From Pandoraea eparura (GTDB lineage: Bacteria; Pseudomonadota; Gammaproteobacteria; Burkholderiales; Burkholderiaceae): a stretch of DNA of 64,000 nt. The stretch lies in NCBI RefSeq assembly GCF_902459725.1, contig NZ_CABPSH010000001.1, positions 558,001 to 622,000 on the forward strand, given 5' to 3'. The translations under genes were made by a program, and so were the position numbers. The stretch's first letter is position 1. Each line of letters opens with the position of its first letter. Under the pieces are notes generated by a model, which saw only the letters and a list, made by a program, of their open reading frames with translations, was not told where the DNA came from and did no database searches. Shown piece after piece: positions 1-8,738 of this stretch.

Positions 1-72
1 CGCTGCGCCGAGTACGGCAAGATGCACGTGCGCGGCGGCCTGCTGCCTCACCCCGATTTGCCGAGGTTCTGA
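1..72 (+). CDS. glcD: Glycolate oxidase subunit GlcD, C-terminal end only
   Basis: The window opens inside a reading frame that ends with TGA at 70-72. The last residues read RCAEYGKMHVRGGLLPHPDL and then PRF, which resembles the C-terminus of GlcD, the FAD-containing catalytic subunit of glycolate oxidase (glycolate to glyoxylate). The stop overlaps the next start by one base (TGATG), the coupling expected in a glcDEF operon. Identification rests on this short tail plus the two genes that follow; the rest of the gene is outside the window. Confidence 0.8.
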   Translation, partial: RCAEYGKMHVRGGLLPHPDLPRF

Positions 73-1208
73 TGTCGTCAGCCCCCTCCTCTACCGTCTT
101 CCTCGCTTCGCCCGACGCGGATACGCCAGCGGCCGCCCAGGCGCTCGCCACGATTCGCGAGCGTGTGCTCGCCGCCACCGCCCGCGGCACGCCCCTGGAT
201 ATCCAGGGCGGCAACACCAAGCGCTGGTACGGGCAGACGCCCGCCGGCGAGCCGCTCGACATGCGCATGTATCGGGGCATTGTGTCGTACGATCCGGCCG
301 AACTTGTCATCACCGCCCGCGCGGGCACGCCGCTCGCGGAAATCGAAGCCACCCTGGCCGAGCGCGGTCAGATCCTGCCGTTCGAGCCACCGCACTTCGG
401 CCCTGGCGCAACGCTTGGCGGCTGCATTGCGGCCGGCCTGGCCGGCCCTCGCCGGCCACACGTCGGCGCACCGCGCGACTTCGTCCTTGGCGCCGTCATC
501 ATGAACGGTCAGGGACAAGTGCTGCATTTCGGCGGGCAAGTCATGAAGAACGTCGCGGGTTACGACGTCTCTCGCGTGCTGGCGGGCGCGCTCGGCACGC
601 TGGGCGTGCTGCTCGAACTCTCGATCAAGGTGCTGCCCTGTCCGGTGGCTGAGGCGACGCTGCGCTTCGCGCTGCCGCAGGCGCAAGCGATCGAGCAGCT
701 CAACCGCTGGGGCGGGCAGCCGCTGCCGCTCATGGGTTCGGCCTGGCATGACGGCGTGCTGCACGTGCGCCTTGGTGGTGCCGCGGCGGCCGTCGCCGCT
801 GCACGCGCCACGTTGGGCGGCGAGCCCGTCGATGCCATGGAGGCCCACGCGTTCTGGCAGTCGCTGCGCGAGCAGTCGCACCCGTTCTTCGCGAATGCGC
901 CGCTCATGGGAGACGGCCAACCCCTTTGGCGCTTGTCGGTACCCCCGACCACGCCGCCGCTCGCCCACAGCGACGAGCACCTGATCGAATGGGGGGGTGC
1001 GCAACGCTGGTGGATCACGCCGCGCGCCGCCGCCGATGTGCGCGCGATTGCCGCAGCGGCGGGCGGGCATGCTACGCTGTTTCGCCATGGCGACAAGTTG
1101 GCCGGCGTATTTACCCCGCCACCGGCCGCGCTGCGCGCTATCGGCGAGCGTTTGCAGCACGCGTTCGACCCGAGCCGCATCTTCAACCGCCAACGGCTGT
1201 ACCGCTAA
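72..1208 (+). CDS. glcE: Glycolate oxidase FAD-binding subunit GlcE
   Basis: 378 residues, close to the usual GlcE length. GlcE is the second flavoprotein-type subunit of glycolate oxidase, which passes electrons from glycolate to the membrane quinone pool with GlcD and GlcF. The PCMH-type FAD fold is visible as GATLGGCIAAGLAGP near residues 113-127 and GGQVMKNVAGYDVSR near 155-169, followed by LAGALGTLG. The start ATG overlaps the glcD stop (TGATG), and glcF begins 8 bases after the stop, so the three genes form one operon. No anomaly is seen. Confidence 0.95.
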   Translation: MSSAPSSTVFLASPDADTPAAAQALATIRERVLAATARGTPLDIQGGNTKRWYGQTPAGEPLDMRMYRGIVSYDPAELVITARAGTPLAEIEATLAERGQILPFEPPHFGPGATLGGCIAAGLAGPRRPHVGAPRDFVLGAVIMNGQGQVLHFGGQVMKNVAGYDVSRVLAGALGTLGVLLELSIKVLPCPVAEATLRFALPQAQAIEQLNRWGGQPLPLMGSAWHDGVLHVRLGGAAAAVAAARATLGGEPVDAMEAHAFWQSLREQSHPFFANAPLMGDGQPLWRLSVPPTTPPLAHSDEHLIEWGGAQRWWITPRAAADVRAIAAAAGGHATLFRHGDKLAGVFTPPPAALRAIGERLQHAFDPSRIFNRQRLYR

Positions 1209-1216
1209 AGACGACG

Positions 1217-2467
1217 ATGCAAACCAACCTCGCAGACTTTCTCCGTCAGACGCCGGACGGCGACGAAGCCGAAGCCATCCTCCGCAAATGCGTGCATTGC
1301 GGTTTTTGCACTGCCACGTGCCCGACCTATCAGTTACTGGGCGATGAACTCGACGGGCCGCGCGGCCGGATCTATCTGATCAAGCAGATGGTCGAGGGCC
1401 AACCCGTGACGCGCGAAACGCAGCGTCACCTGGATCGGTGCCTGACCTGCCGCAGTTGTGAGTCGACCTGCCCGTCGGGGGTGCAATATGGCCGGTTGGT
1501 CGAGATCGGCCGTCGTCATGTCGACGCCAAGGTCGGTCGCCCCGCCGGCGAGCGTGCGCTGCGCTGGACGCTCGCCCGCGTGCTGCCCAATCGCACACTG
1601 TTCTCGCCCGCCCTTCGTCTTGGGCAGCAATTCCGGTCGGTGCTTCCGCGCGCGCTGCGCGAGAAGGTGCCGCATCGCCAGCGCTCGGGCAGTTGGCCAC
1701 AAGGCACGCACACGCGTCGCATGCTGATGCTCGAAGGCTGCGTACAGCCGGCCATGCTGCCGAACGTCAACAAGGCCACCGCGCGCGTGCTCGACGCCCT
1801 CGGCATCGAAATGGTGCGCCCGGCAGCGGCCGGCTGCTGCGGCGCTATCCGACTGCACCTGAACTATCAGGATGGTGGCCTCGACGACGCGCGTCGCAAC
1901 ATCGACGCCTGGTGGCCCGAGATCGAAGCAGGCGCGCAAGCGATCGTGATCAACGCGTCGGGCTGCGGCGCGACGGTCAAGGAGTATGGCCATCTGCTGC
2001 GTCACGATTCGCAATACGCCGGCAAGGCGCAACGCGTCTCGGAACTCGCACGCGATCTGTCCGAAGTGCTGCTCGACAACCTGGAAGCCTTGCAGCAACG
2101 CGTGCCCAGCCGCAAGACCGGCAAGGTCGCCTACCATCCGCCGTGCACGCTGCAGCACGGGCAGCAGCTCAAGGGCGTGGTGGAGAAGGTGCTCGCCGGC
2201 GTGGGCGTGAACGTCGTGCTGCCGCAGGACAGCCATATCTGCTGCGGCTCCGCCGGCACCTATTCCGTCACACAGCCGGCGCTGTCGCATCAACTGCGCG
2301 ATGCCAAGTGGAAGTCGCTCGACGCCCTCGAACCCGAATTGGTCGTCTCGGCCAATGTCGGTTGCATCTGCCATTTGCAGGCCACTGCCAAGGGCGAGCA
2401 CGCACGCGATCACGCCCCGGTTCACCACTGGATCGAACTGCTCGACCGCATGATTGCGTCGACCTGA
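1217..2467 (+). CDS. glcF: Glycolate oxidase iron-sulfur subunit GlcF
   Basis: 416 residues from ATG 1217 (the frame is open further upstream, but MQTNLADFLRQ is the family N-terminus). Two ferredoxin-type 4Fe-4S sites are clear: cysteines 25, 28, 31, 35 (CVHCGFCTATCP) and 75, 78, 81, 85 (CLTCRSCESTCP). Two cysteine-rich CCG domains follow, with GCCGAI in the middle and CCGSAGTY near the C-terminus. The protein should relay electrons from GlcD/GlcE to quinone at the inner membrane. It is the last gene of the glc operon here; no glcG or glcB follows. Confidence 0.96.
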   Translation: MQTNLADFLRQTPDGDEAEAILRKCVHCGFCTATCPTYQLLGDELDGPRGRIYLIKQMVEGQPVTRETQRHLDRCLTCRSCESTCPSGVQYGRLVEIGRRHVDAKVGRPAGERALRWTLARVLPNRTLFSPALRLGQQFRSVLPRALREKVPHRQRSGSWPQGTHTRRMLMLEGCVQPAMLPNVNKATARVLDALGIEMVRPAAAGCCGAIRLHLNYQDGGLDDARRNIDAWWPEIEAGAQAIVINASGCGATVKEYGHLLRHDSQYAGKAQRVSELARDLSEVLLDNLEALQQRVPSRKTGKVAYHPPCTLQHGQQLKGVVEKVLAGVGVNVVLPQDSHICCGSAGTYSVTQPALSHQLRDAKWKSLDALEPELVVSANVGCICHLQATAKGEHARDHAPVHHWIELLDRMIAST

Positions 2468-2505
2468 GCGAGAACACCGGTCACCGCACGCACGTCCGCG
2501 AATCC

Positions 2506-2538
2506 GATTGATTGTCCTGATAAAAGGGACAATCAATC
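2506..2538. promoter_or_regulatory. Perfect 12-bp inverted repeat, probable operator of the DoxX-DODA unit
   Basis: GATTGATTGTCC (2506-2517) and GGACAATCAATC (2527-2538) are exact reverse complements separated by 9 bases. No T-run follows, so a terminator for glcF is less likely than a regulator site. The dyad lies directly upstream of a candidate -35 at 2552. A LysR-type regulator is encoded at 4088-4999 and is the natural candidate to bind; that pairing is inference. Confidence 0.6.
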
Positions 2539-2551
2539 CCCGATCTGCCCG

Positions 2552-2580
2552 TTTATCTAAACGATGGCGCTCCCTAGAAT
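2552..2580 (+). promoter_or_regulatory. Candidate sigma70 promoter for DoxX-DODA
   Basis: TTTATC (2552-2557), a 17-base spacer and TAGAAT (2575-2580). The -10 is reasonable and the -35 weak, which suits an activator-dependent promoter beside the 2506-2538 dyad. The leader to the DoxX start would be about 65 bases. Confidence 0.4.
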
Positions 2581-2650
2581 CGAGGTCAAGTCAGTCGTCG
2601 CATCGACGGCTGAGCCGCCCCTTACTTCGATTCCTTCACCGGAGCCTGTC

Positions 2651-3055
2651 ATGATCGACACCAAAACCGCCCCCTACGCCGCACTGCTGCTGCGCGTGTC
2701 GCTGGGTATCCTCTTCCTCGCGCACCTGTCGCTCAAGGTGTTCGTGTTTACCGTCCCCGGCTTCGTGGGCTTCATGGGCTCGCTGGGTCTGCCGCCGTTC
2801 GTGGCTTATGTCACGATGGCGTTGGAACTCATTGGCGGCCTGATGCTGATCACGGGCTTCTACGCGCGCTGGGCGGCGCTGCCGCTGGCTGCGCTGATGC
2901 TCGGCACCATTGTCTCGGTGCATGGCCACAACGGCTGGATGTTCGCCAACAAGGGCGGCGGCTGGGAATTCCCGGCGTTCTGGCTGGTGGCGCTGCTCGT
3001 CGTGGCCCTGCTCGGCGACGGCGCCTGCGCGATTCGCCGCGCGCGCACCGCCTGA
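2651..3055 (+). CDS. DoxX family membrane protein
   Basis: 134 residues from ATG 2651; the frame is open upstream to 2564, but MIDTKTAPYAALLLRV gives the usual DoxX length. Four hydrophobic segments are evident (around LLLRVSLGILFLAHL, FVAYVTMALELIGGLMLI, WAALPLAALMLGTIVSV and FWLVALLVVALLG). DoxX/SURF4-type proteins are small inner-membrane proteins whose biochemical role is poorly defined; some are linked to redox stress. The next gene, a DODA-type dioxygenase, follows after 47 bases, so the two are probably co-transcribed. The dyad and promoter at 2506-2580 lie upstream. Confidence 0.85.
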   Translation: MIDTKTAPYAALLLRVSLGILFLAHLSLKVFVFTVPGFVGFMGSLGLPPFVAYVTMALELIGGLMLITGFYARWAALPLAALMLGTIVSVHGHNGWMFANKGGGWEFPAFWLVALLVVALLGDGACAIRRARTA

Positions 3056-3102
3056 TCGCCCCATCGGTTTCTCGTTAGCGTTCTTTTGCCGGAGTCATCG
3101 CC

Positions 3103-3930
3103 ATGTCTGCCCTGCCGACCCTGTTCGTCTCTCACGGCTCACCGTTGCTCGCGGTCGATCCGGGCCGCACCGGCCCGCTGTTGACGGCGTTGGGGCGCGC
3201 GGTGCCGCGTCCGCGGGAGATCCTTGTGATCTCGCCGCATTGGTCGACGCCGACACCGCGCGTGGGCAACCTGGTGCAACAGCGCACAATCCACGATTTC
3301 GGCGGCTTCCCGCGCGAGTTGTATACGCTGGAATACCCGGCCGCCGGCGCGCCGGAACTCGCCGAGCGCACGGTGCAAATCCTGCGCGACGCGGGCCTGC
3401 CCGCGGCCACCGACGACCAGTGGGGCCTCGATCACGGCGCGTGGGTACCGCTGCGCTATCTGTATCCGGACGCCGATGTGCCGGTCACCCAGTTATCGCT
3501 GCAACGGCATGCGCGTCCCGAGACGCAATATCGACTCGGACAGCTTCTGGCGCCGCTCGCTCAGGAAGGCACACTTATCATTGCGTCGGGCAGCTTTACG
3601 CACAACCTGCATGAAGTGTTTCGCGCCCCGTCGGAAGACCGGGCCGAAGCGCCTTATCTGGCCGAGTTTGTCGCGTGGTTCACCGAGCATCTCGCGGCGA
3701 TGGATCTGGATGCCTTGTTCGACTATCGTGCTCGCGCCCCGTATGCCGAACGCGCCCATCCGACCGACGAGCATCTGCTGCCGCTCTACATTGCGCTGGG
3801 GGCGGCCGACAACGCCGGGCGCCAGACGCACTTCGACACCGGCGCCACCTACGGCGCGCTGCGCATGGACGCCTTCGCGTTCGGCAATGCCGCCCCGTCG
3901 CTCGCCGACGTGAACGCGCTGGCACAATAA
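3103..3930 (+). CDS. DODA-type extradiol aromatic ring-opening dioxygenase family protein
   Basis: 275 residues, typical of the YgiD/4,5-DOPA dioxygenase family, a class III extradiol (LigB-like) fold using one mononuclear metal. Expected metal or acid-base histidines are present: H11 in SHGSP, H46 in ISPHW, H111 in WGLDHGAW, and H167/H170 in SGSFTHNLHEV. Start ATG 3103 is preceded by GGAG. Members open catechol-type rings or act on DOPA-like substrates; the substrate here cannot be read from sequence. It follows the DoxX gene and precedes a LysR gene on the same strand, so it may be that regulator's target. Confidence 0.88.
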   Translation: MSALPTLFVSHGSPLLAVDPGRTGPLLTALGRAVPRPREILVISPHWSTPTPRVGNLVQQRTIHDFGGFPRELYTLEYPAAGAPELAERTVQILRDAGLPAATDDQWGLDHGAWVPLRYLYPDADVPVTQLSLQRHARPETQYRLGQLLAPLAQEGTLIIASGSFTHNLHEVFRAPSEDRAEAPYLAEFVAWFTEHLAAMDLDALFDYRARAPYAERAHPTDEHLLPLYIALGAADNAGRQTHFDTGATYGALRMDAFAFGNAAPSLADVNALAQ

Positions 3931-3981
3931 CGACATTGGCACCGGGGGTGACGCGGCGGGAAGGCCGCCGCATCCCCCTCG

Positions 3982-4028
3982 ACGCAGTGATCGCAGTGAT
4001 CGCAGTCGTCGCAGACGTTAGACGTTAG
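3982..4028. repeat. Short 9-bp-period direct repeats (CGCAGTGAT type)
   Basis: Within the gap 3931-4087 the units CGCAGTGAT and CGCAGTCGT recur with 9-base spacing, ending in GACGTTAGACGTTAG. The same building blocks (TCGCAGTGG and GTTAGTCGC) make up the repeat inside opgH at 12439-12580. No hairpin or gene is seen in this stretch. Confidence 0.6.
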
Positions 4029-4087
4029 TCGGGCCACCGGCCTGTTCGCGCATCGCACGGCGCATTCCTGAGGAGCAACGCCCCGGC

Positions 4088-4999
4088 ATGAACAAACTTC
4101 GCGAGATCGAAAGCTTCATCGCCGTGGTCGAGTCGGGCAGCTTCGTGAAGGCCGCCTCGACGCTGGGCATCTCCAAGACCGCCATCTCGCGTTATGTCGC
4201 CGATCTCGAGGCACGTCTGGGTACGCGTTTGCTCCAGCGCACCACCCGGCGCCTGTCGCTCACCGAGCCGGGTCAGCGATATGTCGAGCGATGCCGTCAG
4301 ATCCTCACGGAACTCGACGAGGCCGACGCCATGGCGGGCGAGCAGGATGGACTGCCCGCCGGGCCGCTGCGCATCAATGCCCCGCACACCTTCGGCGTGC
4401 TGCACCTCGCGCCGCTCTGGCCGACGTTTCTCGCGCGGCATCCGCAAGTCTCGCTCGATATCACGCTGAGCGATCGTCTCGTCGATATCGTCGACGAAGG
4501 CTACGACCTGGCCATCCGAATCACGCGTCTGCCCGATTCGTCGCTCGTGCATCGCCGACTCGCGGGGACGCGGCTGGTGCTGTGCGCCTCGCCCGACTAC
4601 CTCGCGCAGCACGGCACGCCGCAGCACCCCAGCGAACTCGCGCATCATGAGACGGTCGGCTACAGCTATTTCTCGCACCGGCGCGAATGGCGCTTCGACG
4701 GTCCTGACGGCCCCGTGTCCGTGCGTACCCGTGCGCGACTCATCGCCGATAACGGCGATACCTGTCTGGCCGCCGCCGTGGCTGGATCGGGCATCGTCCT
4801 GCAACCGGCGTTTCTCGTTCAGGATGCCCTGCGCGACGGCCAGCTCGTCGAGTTTCTGCCCGAGTACACGCAGGGCGAGATGGGTGTCTATGTTGTCTAT
4901 CCCACCCGCAAATACCTGAGCGCCAAGGTCCGCGCCCTTATCGACTTTCTCGTCGACGCCTTCGCCATGCCTGGCTGGCGGGCCATCGACCGCCGCTGA
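4088..4999 (+). CDS. LysR family transcriptional regulator
   Basis: 303 residues, standard for LysR regulators. The N-terminal winged helix-turn-helix is clear: MNKLREIESFIAVVESGSF, then AASTLGISKTAISRYVADLE (about residues 20-40) and RLLQRTTRRLSLTEPG. The remainder is the periplasmic-binding-protein-like effector domain. The N-terminus resembles the CrgA/DsdC-like branch that often controls redox or aromatic genes. It lies downstream of and co-directional with the DoxX and DODA genes; the 12-bp dyad at 2506 is a candidate binding site. Effector unknown. Confidence 0.92.
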   Translation: MNKLREIESFIAVVESGSFVKAASTLGISKTAISRYVADLEARLGTRLLQRTTRRLSLTEPGQRYVERCRQILTELDEADAMAGEQDGLPAGPLRINAPHTFGVLHLAPLWPTFLARHPQVSLDITLSDRLVDIVDEGYDLAIRITRLPDSSLVHRRLAGTRLVLCASPDYLAQHGTPQHPSELAHHETVGYSYFSHRREWRFDGPDGPVSVRTRARLIADNGDTCLAAAVAGSGIVLQPAFLVQDALRDGQLVEFLPEYTQGEMGVYVVYPTRKYLSAKVRALIDFLVDAFAMPGWRAIDRR

Positions 5000-5143
5000 G
5001 CGGAACGGGCTTACCTGCATCCGCCGCGAAAGCCCCGCGAATCCCCGGCAACCGGCAGACAAAACACCGGAACGTCTCCGTGATTTCTGGTCTCGGGCGA
5101 ATGTCACTTATACTGACGGGCCTGATGTCTCATTTCATTTATT

Positions 5144-6493
5144 TTGGAAAACCTTTTACTGATCGTCGCCGCGATGCTGCTGGTGTTGCTCAACGGCTTC
5201 TTCGTGGCGGCGGAATTCGGCCTCGTCAAACTGCGCCAGACGCGCGTTCATGTCATTGCCCGCCAACGCGGTTGGCGCGGCCGTATCCTGGCCAGGGTGC
5301 ACGGTCAGCTCGATACCTACCTCTCGGCGTGCCAGCTCGGCATCACCCTCGCCTCGCTCGGTCTGGGCTGGATCGGTGAGCCTGCGTTCGCGCGCATTCT
5401 CACGCCGCTGTTCGCCGCGCTGGGCGTCAGCTCGGCGGAGTTGATCCACGCGCTGGCCTTCTTCATCGCCTTCTTCACGATTTCCTATCTACACATCGTC
5501 GTGGGCGAGCTCGCGCCAAAGTCGATGGCGCTGCGCATGCCGGAAGCCATCTCCGTCTGGACGGCCGCCCCGCTCTACGGTTTTTACTGGCTGATGTATC
5601 CGGCGATCTGGATCCTCAACCACAGCGCCAACCGCCTGCTGCGCTGGACCGGACTCGACCCGTCGCACGGCAACGATGCGCATTATTCCGCCGATGAAAT
5701 CAAGCTGATCATGCGCCGCGGGGCATCGAGCGAAAAACTGTCGCGCGACGACTGGAACGTGGTCGCTTATGCCATCGACTTCAGCGATCTGAGCGTCTCC
5801 GATCTCATGCATCCGATGAGCGAAGTCGCCGCCTTTCGCCGCAATGCGACCTTCGCGCAGAACATGGATACCGCCTACCGTCACCGCTACAGCCGTTATC
5901 CGTTCTTCGACAACGACGGCGAAACCCTGCTTGGCGTGGTGCACCTGAAAGACCTGTTCCTCGCGGAGCACCACGGCCAGTCGATCGAGGATCTGGGCGC
6001 CATGGCGCGGCCGGTGGAACGCGTGAAGCCCGACATGCCGGCGCGCGAGCTGTTCCGTCGATTTCGCCGGGGCGCGCCGCACTTTGCCGTGGTGGGATGG
6101 CCAGACCAGAAGCCCATCGGTTTCCTGACGCTCGACAACCTGCTCTCAGCGCTGGTCGGCAAGATCCGCGACGAATTCCGTCAGACGGAAGACGATTGGA
6201 CGCGCATGGAAGATGGCACGCTTATCGGCCGCGGCAGCTTGCCCATCCTGACGCTGGAACGCTCGCTGGGCATCGAGATTCCGAGCGAGCATGCGGAATC
6301 GGTGGGGGGCCTGATCATGAACGCGCTGGGCTATCTGCCGCACGAGGGCCAGAAGGTCGACTTCGAAGGCTTCTCGGTCGTCGTCAAGAAGATGCAGGGG
6401 CCGCGCATCGTGCTGGTGCGCATCTATCCCGACGGCGTGCGCGAAGCCCGTGGCGAACCGCCTCACGCTGCCGCGCAGCGACGCGACGATTGA
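5144..6493 (+). CDS. Hemolysin/CorC family membrane protein (CNNM plus CBS domains)
   Basis: 449 residues. An N-terminal CNNM (DUF21) region with four hydrophobic segments (LLLIVAAMLLVLLNGFFVAAE to about residue 190) is followed by a CBS pair (DLMHPMSEVAAF... and ...FAVVGWPDQKPIGFLTLDNLL) and a CorC/HlyC transporter-associated domain at the C-terminus (about 350-430). The family is linked to magnesium or other divalent cation efflux; 'hemolysin' is a historical label. The start is taken as TTG 5144 because it gives the full first membrane segment; the first in-frame ATG lies about 10 codons inside it. A weak TATACT at 5109-5114 could be the -10. Confidence 0.88.
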   Translation: MENLLLIVAAMLLVLLNGFFVAAEFGLVKLRQTRVHVIARQRGWRGRILARVHGQLDTYLSACQLGITLASLGLGWIGEPAFARILTPLFAALGVSSAELIHALAFFIAFFTISYLHIVVGELAPKSMALRMPEAISVWTAAPLYGFYWLMYPAIWILNHSANRLLRWTGLDPSHGNDAHYSADEIKLIMRRGASSEKLSRDDWNVVAYAIDFSDLSVSDLMHPMSEVAAFRRNATFAQNMDTAYRHRYSRYPFFDNDGETLLGVVHLKDLFLAEHHGQSIEDLGAMARPVERVKPDMPARELFRRFRRGAPHFAVVGWPDQKPIGFLTLDNLLSALVGKIRDEFRQTEDDWTRMEDGTLIGRGSLPILTLERSLGIEIPSEHAESVGGLIMNALGYLPHEGQKVDFEGFSVVVKKMQGPRIVLVRIYPDGVREARGEPPHAAAQRRDD

Positions 6494-6622
6494 TGCGCGA
6501 TTGATGTTCGCGGCATCGCTGCCCGCACGCGCCATTTGCAGGCACCGGCGGCCACGGGCGTGTCGGCAACGATCCCGGCGCTGCGGATCCCCGTGCCGGG
6601 TTGATTGCATCACACCGAACGC

Positions 6623-7390
6623 TCACCCGCGCGCGAATGCCTTGCGATTGAGTTCGAGTTGTGTGATGAGCTTTTGCAGGCGCGACTCGGCCGTACGCGA
6701 GAGGGCGATGAAGCGGCAGCCGATGTGATACTCGACGTCCTTCGCCAGCGGTACGGTGCGAATGGCACAGACTTCGAGATCCACCTGGACAGTGCCGTAG
6801 TCGCGCAATTCGATCTCGACGTGCATGAGCATCGAGCCCTTCGGGATCTCGGCTGCGGCTTCGGCCTTCGTGCGCAAGCCGACGCCGCCAAGCGAGAGGT
6901 CGAACACCGATAGGCGCATCGGCGTGTCGTCGGGGAATTTGACCGTGCACGGGTACGGATCGAGAATCGGCGTCTTCACGCGGAAGTAATCGCGGCGCTG
7001 CAAACGCACGAGCGTTTCCGGATACGAGGCATAAAACGCGGGATAACCTTCGTACTCGCGCTCTTCGACATCGCCGATGGGGAAATGCACCTGAATGCCT
7101 TCGGGCACGCCAACGAATAACGCACGCTTGTTGGCCAACAGCGCCCGGTTCTCCGCCTCCACCCCGCCCCAATCGAAATAGAAGCCGCGCGCTTGCGGCT
7201 CGACCTTGAGCAGGCGCGTGACGAGCTGACGCTGGCCGTTCGAGAAGTAGACTGTCATGAAATCGCCGCGGGTCGCCAGATGGCGCAGCACGCCGCCAAT
7301 CTCCAGCGGATTGCTGATGCGATACGAGTCATGCAGTTGCGTTTCGTTGTCCGTGGGCGCCGGTGTCACCTGCGGTTCTGTCGTTTCCAT
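6623..7390 (-). CDS. ycgR: YcgR-type flagellar brake protein (YcgR_2 plus PilZ domain)
   Basis: 255 residues from ATG at 7390 (the frame is open to 7462, but METTEPQV gives the family length). The N-terminal half matches a YcgR domain, and the C-terminal half is a PilZ domain with the c-di-GMP signature RRDYFRVKTP followed by DLSLGGVG. PilZ proteins of this type bind c-di-GMP and slow the flagellar motor in enterobacteria. It is monocistronic, convergent with the CNNM/CBS gene. It gives the window a c-di-GMP effector, in addition to the c-di-GMP enzymes at 38182-42357. Confidence 0.88.
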   Translation of the reverse strand: METTEPQVTPAPTDNETQLHDSYRISNPLEIGGVLRHLATRGDFMTVYFSNGQRQLVTRLLKVEPQARGFYFDWGGVEAENRALLANKRALFVGVPEGIQVHFPIGDVEEREYEGYPAFYASYPETLVRLQRRDYFRVKTPILDPYPCTVKFPDDTPMRLSVFDLSLGGVGLRTKAEAAAEIPKGSMLMHVEIELRDYGTVQVDLEVCAIRTVPLAKDVEYHIGCRFIALSRTAESRLQKLITQLELNRKAFARG

Positions 7391-7658
7391 ACCTGATCTT
7401 CTAATTGTCCCCGTGACGACCGCGCCGGGCGGCGCAAGCCGTACGTAATAAAGCCTTTGCAACGCGTGACGTCTCGGAACGTCACTGCGCGAATGCGTGC
7501 CTGTCGGCGCTCGCGCACCGTCTCATGTATCTGGTCAGAATCGTTAACGGTCGCGCGGCGGAAATATTGAGGGCTCCGGCACACAAACCTGCGGCCACCC
7601 GTATCGCGCGCCACACCCCGGACACGCCCTCGGGCCTTTGCCGCATGCCACGGTCAAC

Positions 7659-8297
7659 TCAGCGATGCACCGCGGCCATCAACGCGCCGAAGCCCATGAA
7701 CACGCCGCCGCTGATGCGGTTGAATGCCTTGAGCACACGCGCTTCGCGCAAGTACGGTGCGATGCGCAGACCGCCCGTGGCGTAGACCAGGTACCAGCTC
7801 ACCTCGATCACGGCGAACGTGCCGAGCAGCATCGCGAACTGCGGCAGCTTGGCAGCCGTCGGATCGATGAACTGGGGCAGGAAGGCAGCGGCGAAGAGAA
7901 TGGCCTTCGGGTTGCTGGCTGCCACCAGGAAGCCCGATTTGAAGAGCTTGCCGAAGCTCGAATCAACCGCAATGGCCGACTCACCGAGCGAGGCCGCGGC
8001 GGCGTTCGTATCCACGGGCGAGCGCCAGCTCTTGTAGCCGAGATAAACGAGATACGCCGCGCCGACATAGCGCAGCGTATCGAACACCATCGGCCACGCC
8101 CTGAGCACCGCGCCGAGTCCGGCCGCGGAAATCGACATCATGGCGATGAGTGCCGTCATGCAACCGGCCATCGTCCCGAGCGACGGACGCAGCCCGTGAC
8201 GCGCGCCATGCGTCATGACGAGCAGCATGTTCGGTCCCGGCGTCGCCGAGACGAAAAAGACGGTGACGACGTAAAGCCACCACGTTTGCAGGCTCAT
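7659..8297 (-). CDS. LysE/RhtB family exporter
   Basis: 212 residues with about six hydrophobic segments. The N-terminus carries the family signature FFVSATPGPNMLLVMTHGAR (residues 14-33), and the middle has YVGAAYLVYLGYKSWR. LysE/RhtB proteins export amino acids or related small molecules across the inner membrane; the substrate cannot be inferred. GAGG sits five bases before ATG 8297. The 268 bases between its stop and the ycgR start (7391-7658) hold no gene or clear signal that I can see. No regulator gene is adjacent. Confidence 0.9.
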   Translation of the reverse strand: MSLQTWWLYVVTVFFVSATPGPNMLLVMTHGARHGLRPSLGTMAGCMTALIAMMSISAAGLGAVLRAWPMVFDTLRYVGAAYLVYLGYKSWRSPVDTNAAAASLGESAIAVDSSFGKLFKSGFLVAASNPKAILFAAAFLPQFIDPTAAKLPQFAMLLGTFAVIEVSWYLVYATGGLRIAPYLREARVLKAFNRISGGVFMGFGALMAAVHR

Positions 8298-8438
8298 GAT
8301 TGCCTCGAAAAAAGACTCACGCGAGGGCTCACGCGAATTCGATCAGGCATTGTAGCGTTGAACCGTGGCGGTCGCATCGCCTGCGTGCACGTCTCCTGCG
8401 AATCAAAACGGAGGGCAAATAAACGGACGGCAAAAACA

Positions 8439-8472
8439 AACAGGCCCGATGACTCTCGTCATCGGGCCTGTT
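8439..8472 (-). terminator. Rho-independent terminator of the cold-shock gene
   Basis: Perfect 14-bp stem: AACAGGCCCGATGA (8439-8452) and TCATCGGGCCTGTT (8459-8472) around a 6-base loop. Read on the minus strand the hairpin is followed by TGTTTTTGCC, so it terminates the cold-shock transcript about 60 bases after its stop. Confidence 0.9.
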
Positions 8473-8534
8473 GATCTCGGGACGCCGCCTCGCCCTAAGG
8501 CTGGCGCGGCATCACGGGAATGCGGTCAAGCCAA

Positions 8535-8738
8535 TTAGATGGGCTTGATGTTCGCAGCTTGCTTGCCCTTCGGGCCAGTCTTGACTTCGAACGACACGCG
8601 TTGGTTTTCTTGCAGCGACTTGAAGCCGTCAACCTTCACTTCCGAGAAGTGAGCGAACAGGTCTTCACCGCCGGCGTCCGGGGTGATGAAGCCGAAGCCC
8701 TTTGCGTCGTTGAACCACTTAACAATACCGGTTTCCAT
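8535..8738 (-). CDS. Cold-shock protein (CspA family)
   Basis: 67 residues, one cold-shock domain. RNP1-like KGFGFIT (within [18 protein letters not shown]) and RNP2-like DLFAHFSE are intact. These small beta-barrel proteins bind single-stranded nucleic acid and act as RNA chaperones. The start at 8738 is set by AGGAAAAAAC before ATG; an upstream in-frame start at 8795 lies inside the leader. The gene has its own consensus promoter at 8884-8912, a leader of about 140 bases and a strong terminator, so it is monocistronic and probably highly expressed. Confidence 0.96.
   Translation of the reverse strand: METGIVKWFNDAKGFGFITPDAGGEDLFAHFSEVKVDGFKSLQENQRVSFEVKTGPKGKQAANIKPI

Noticed and set aside
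78-1193. Long minus-strand open frame (371 codons) opposite glcE
   Set aside because: It is the antisense of a clear GlcE gene; its product is Arg/Gly/His-rich and without family motifs, as expected from GC-rich third positions.
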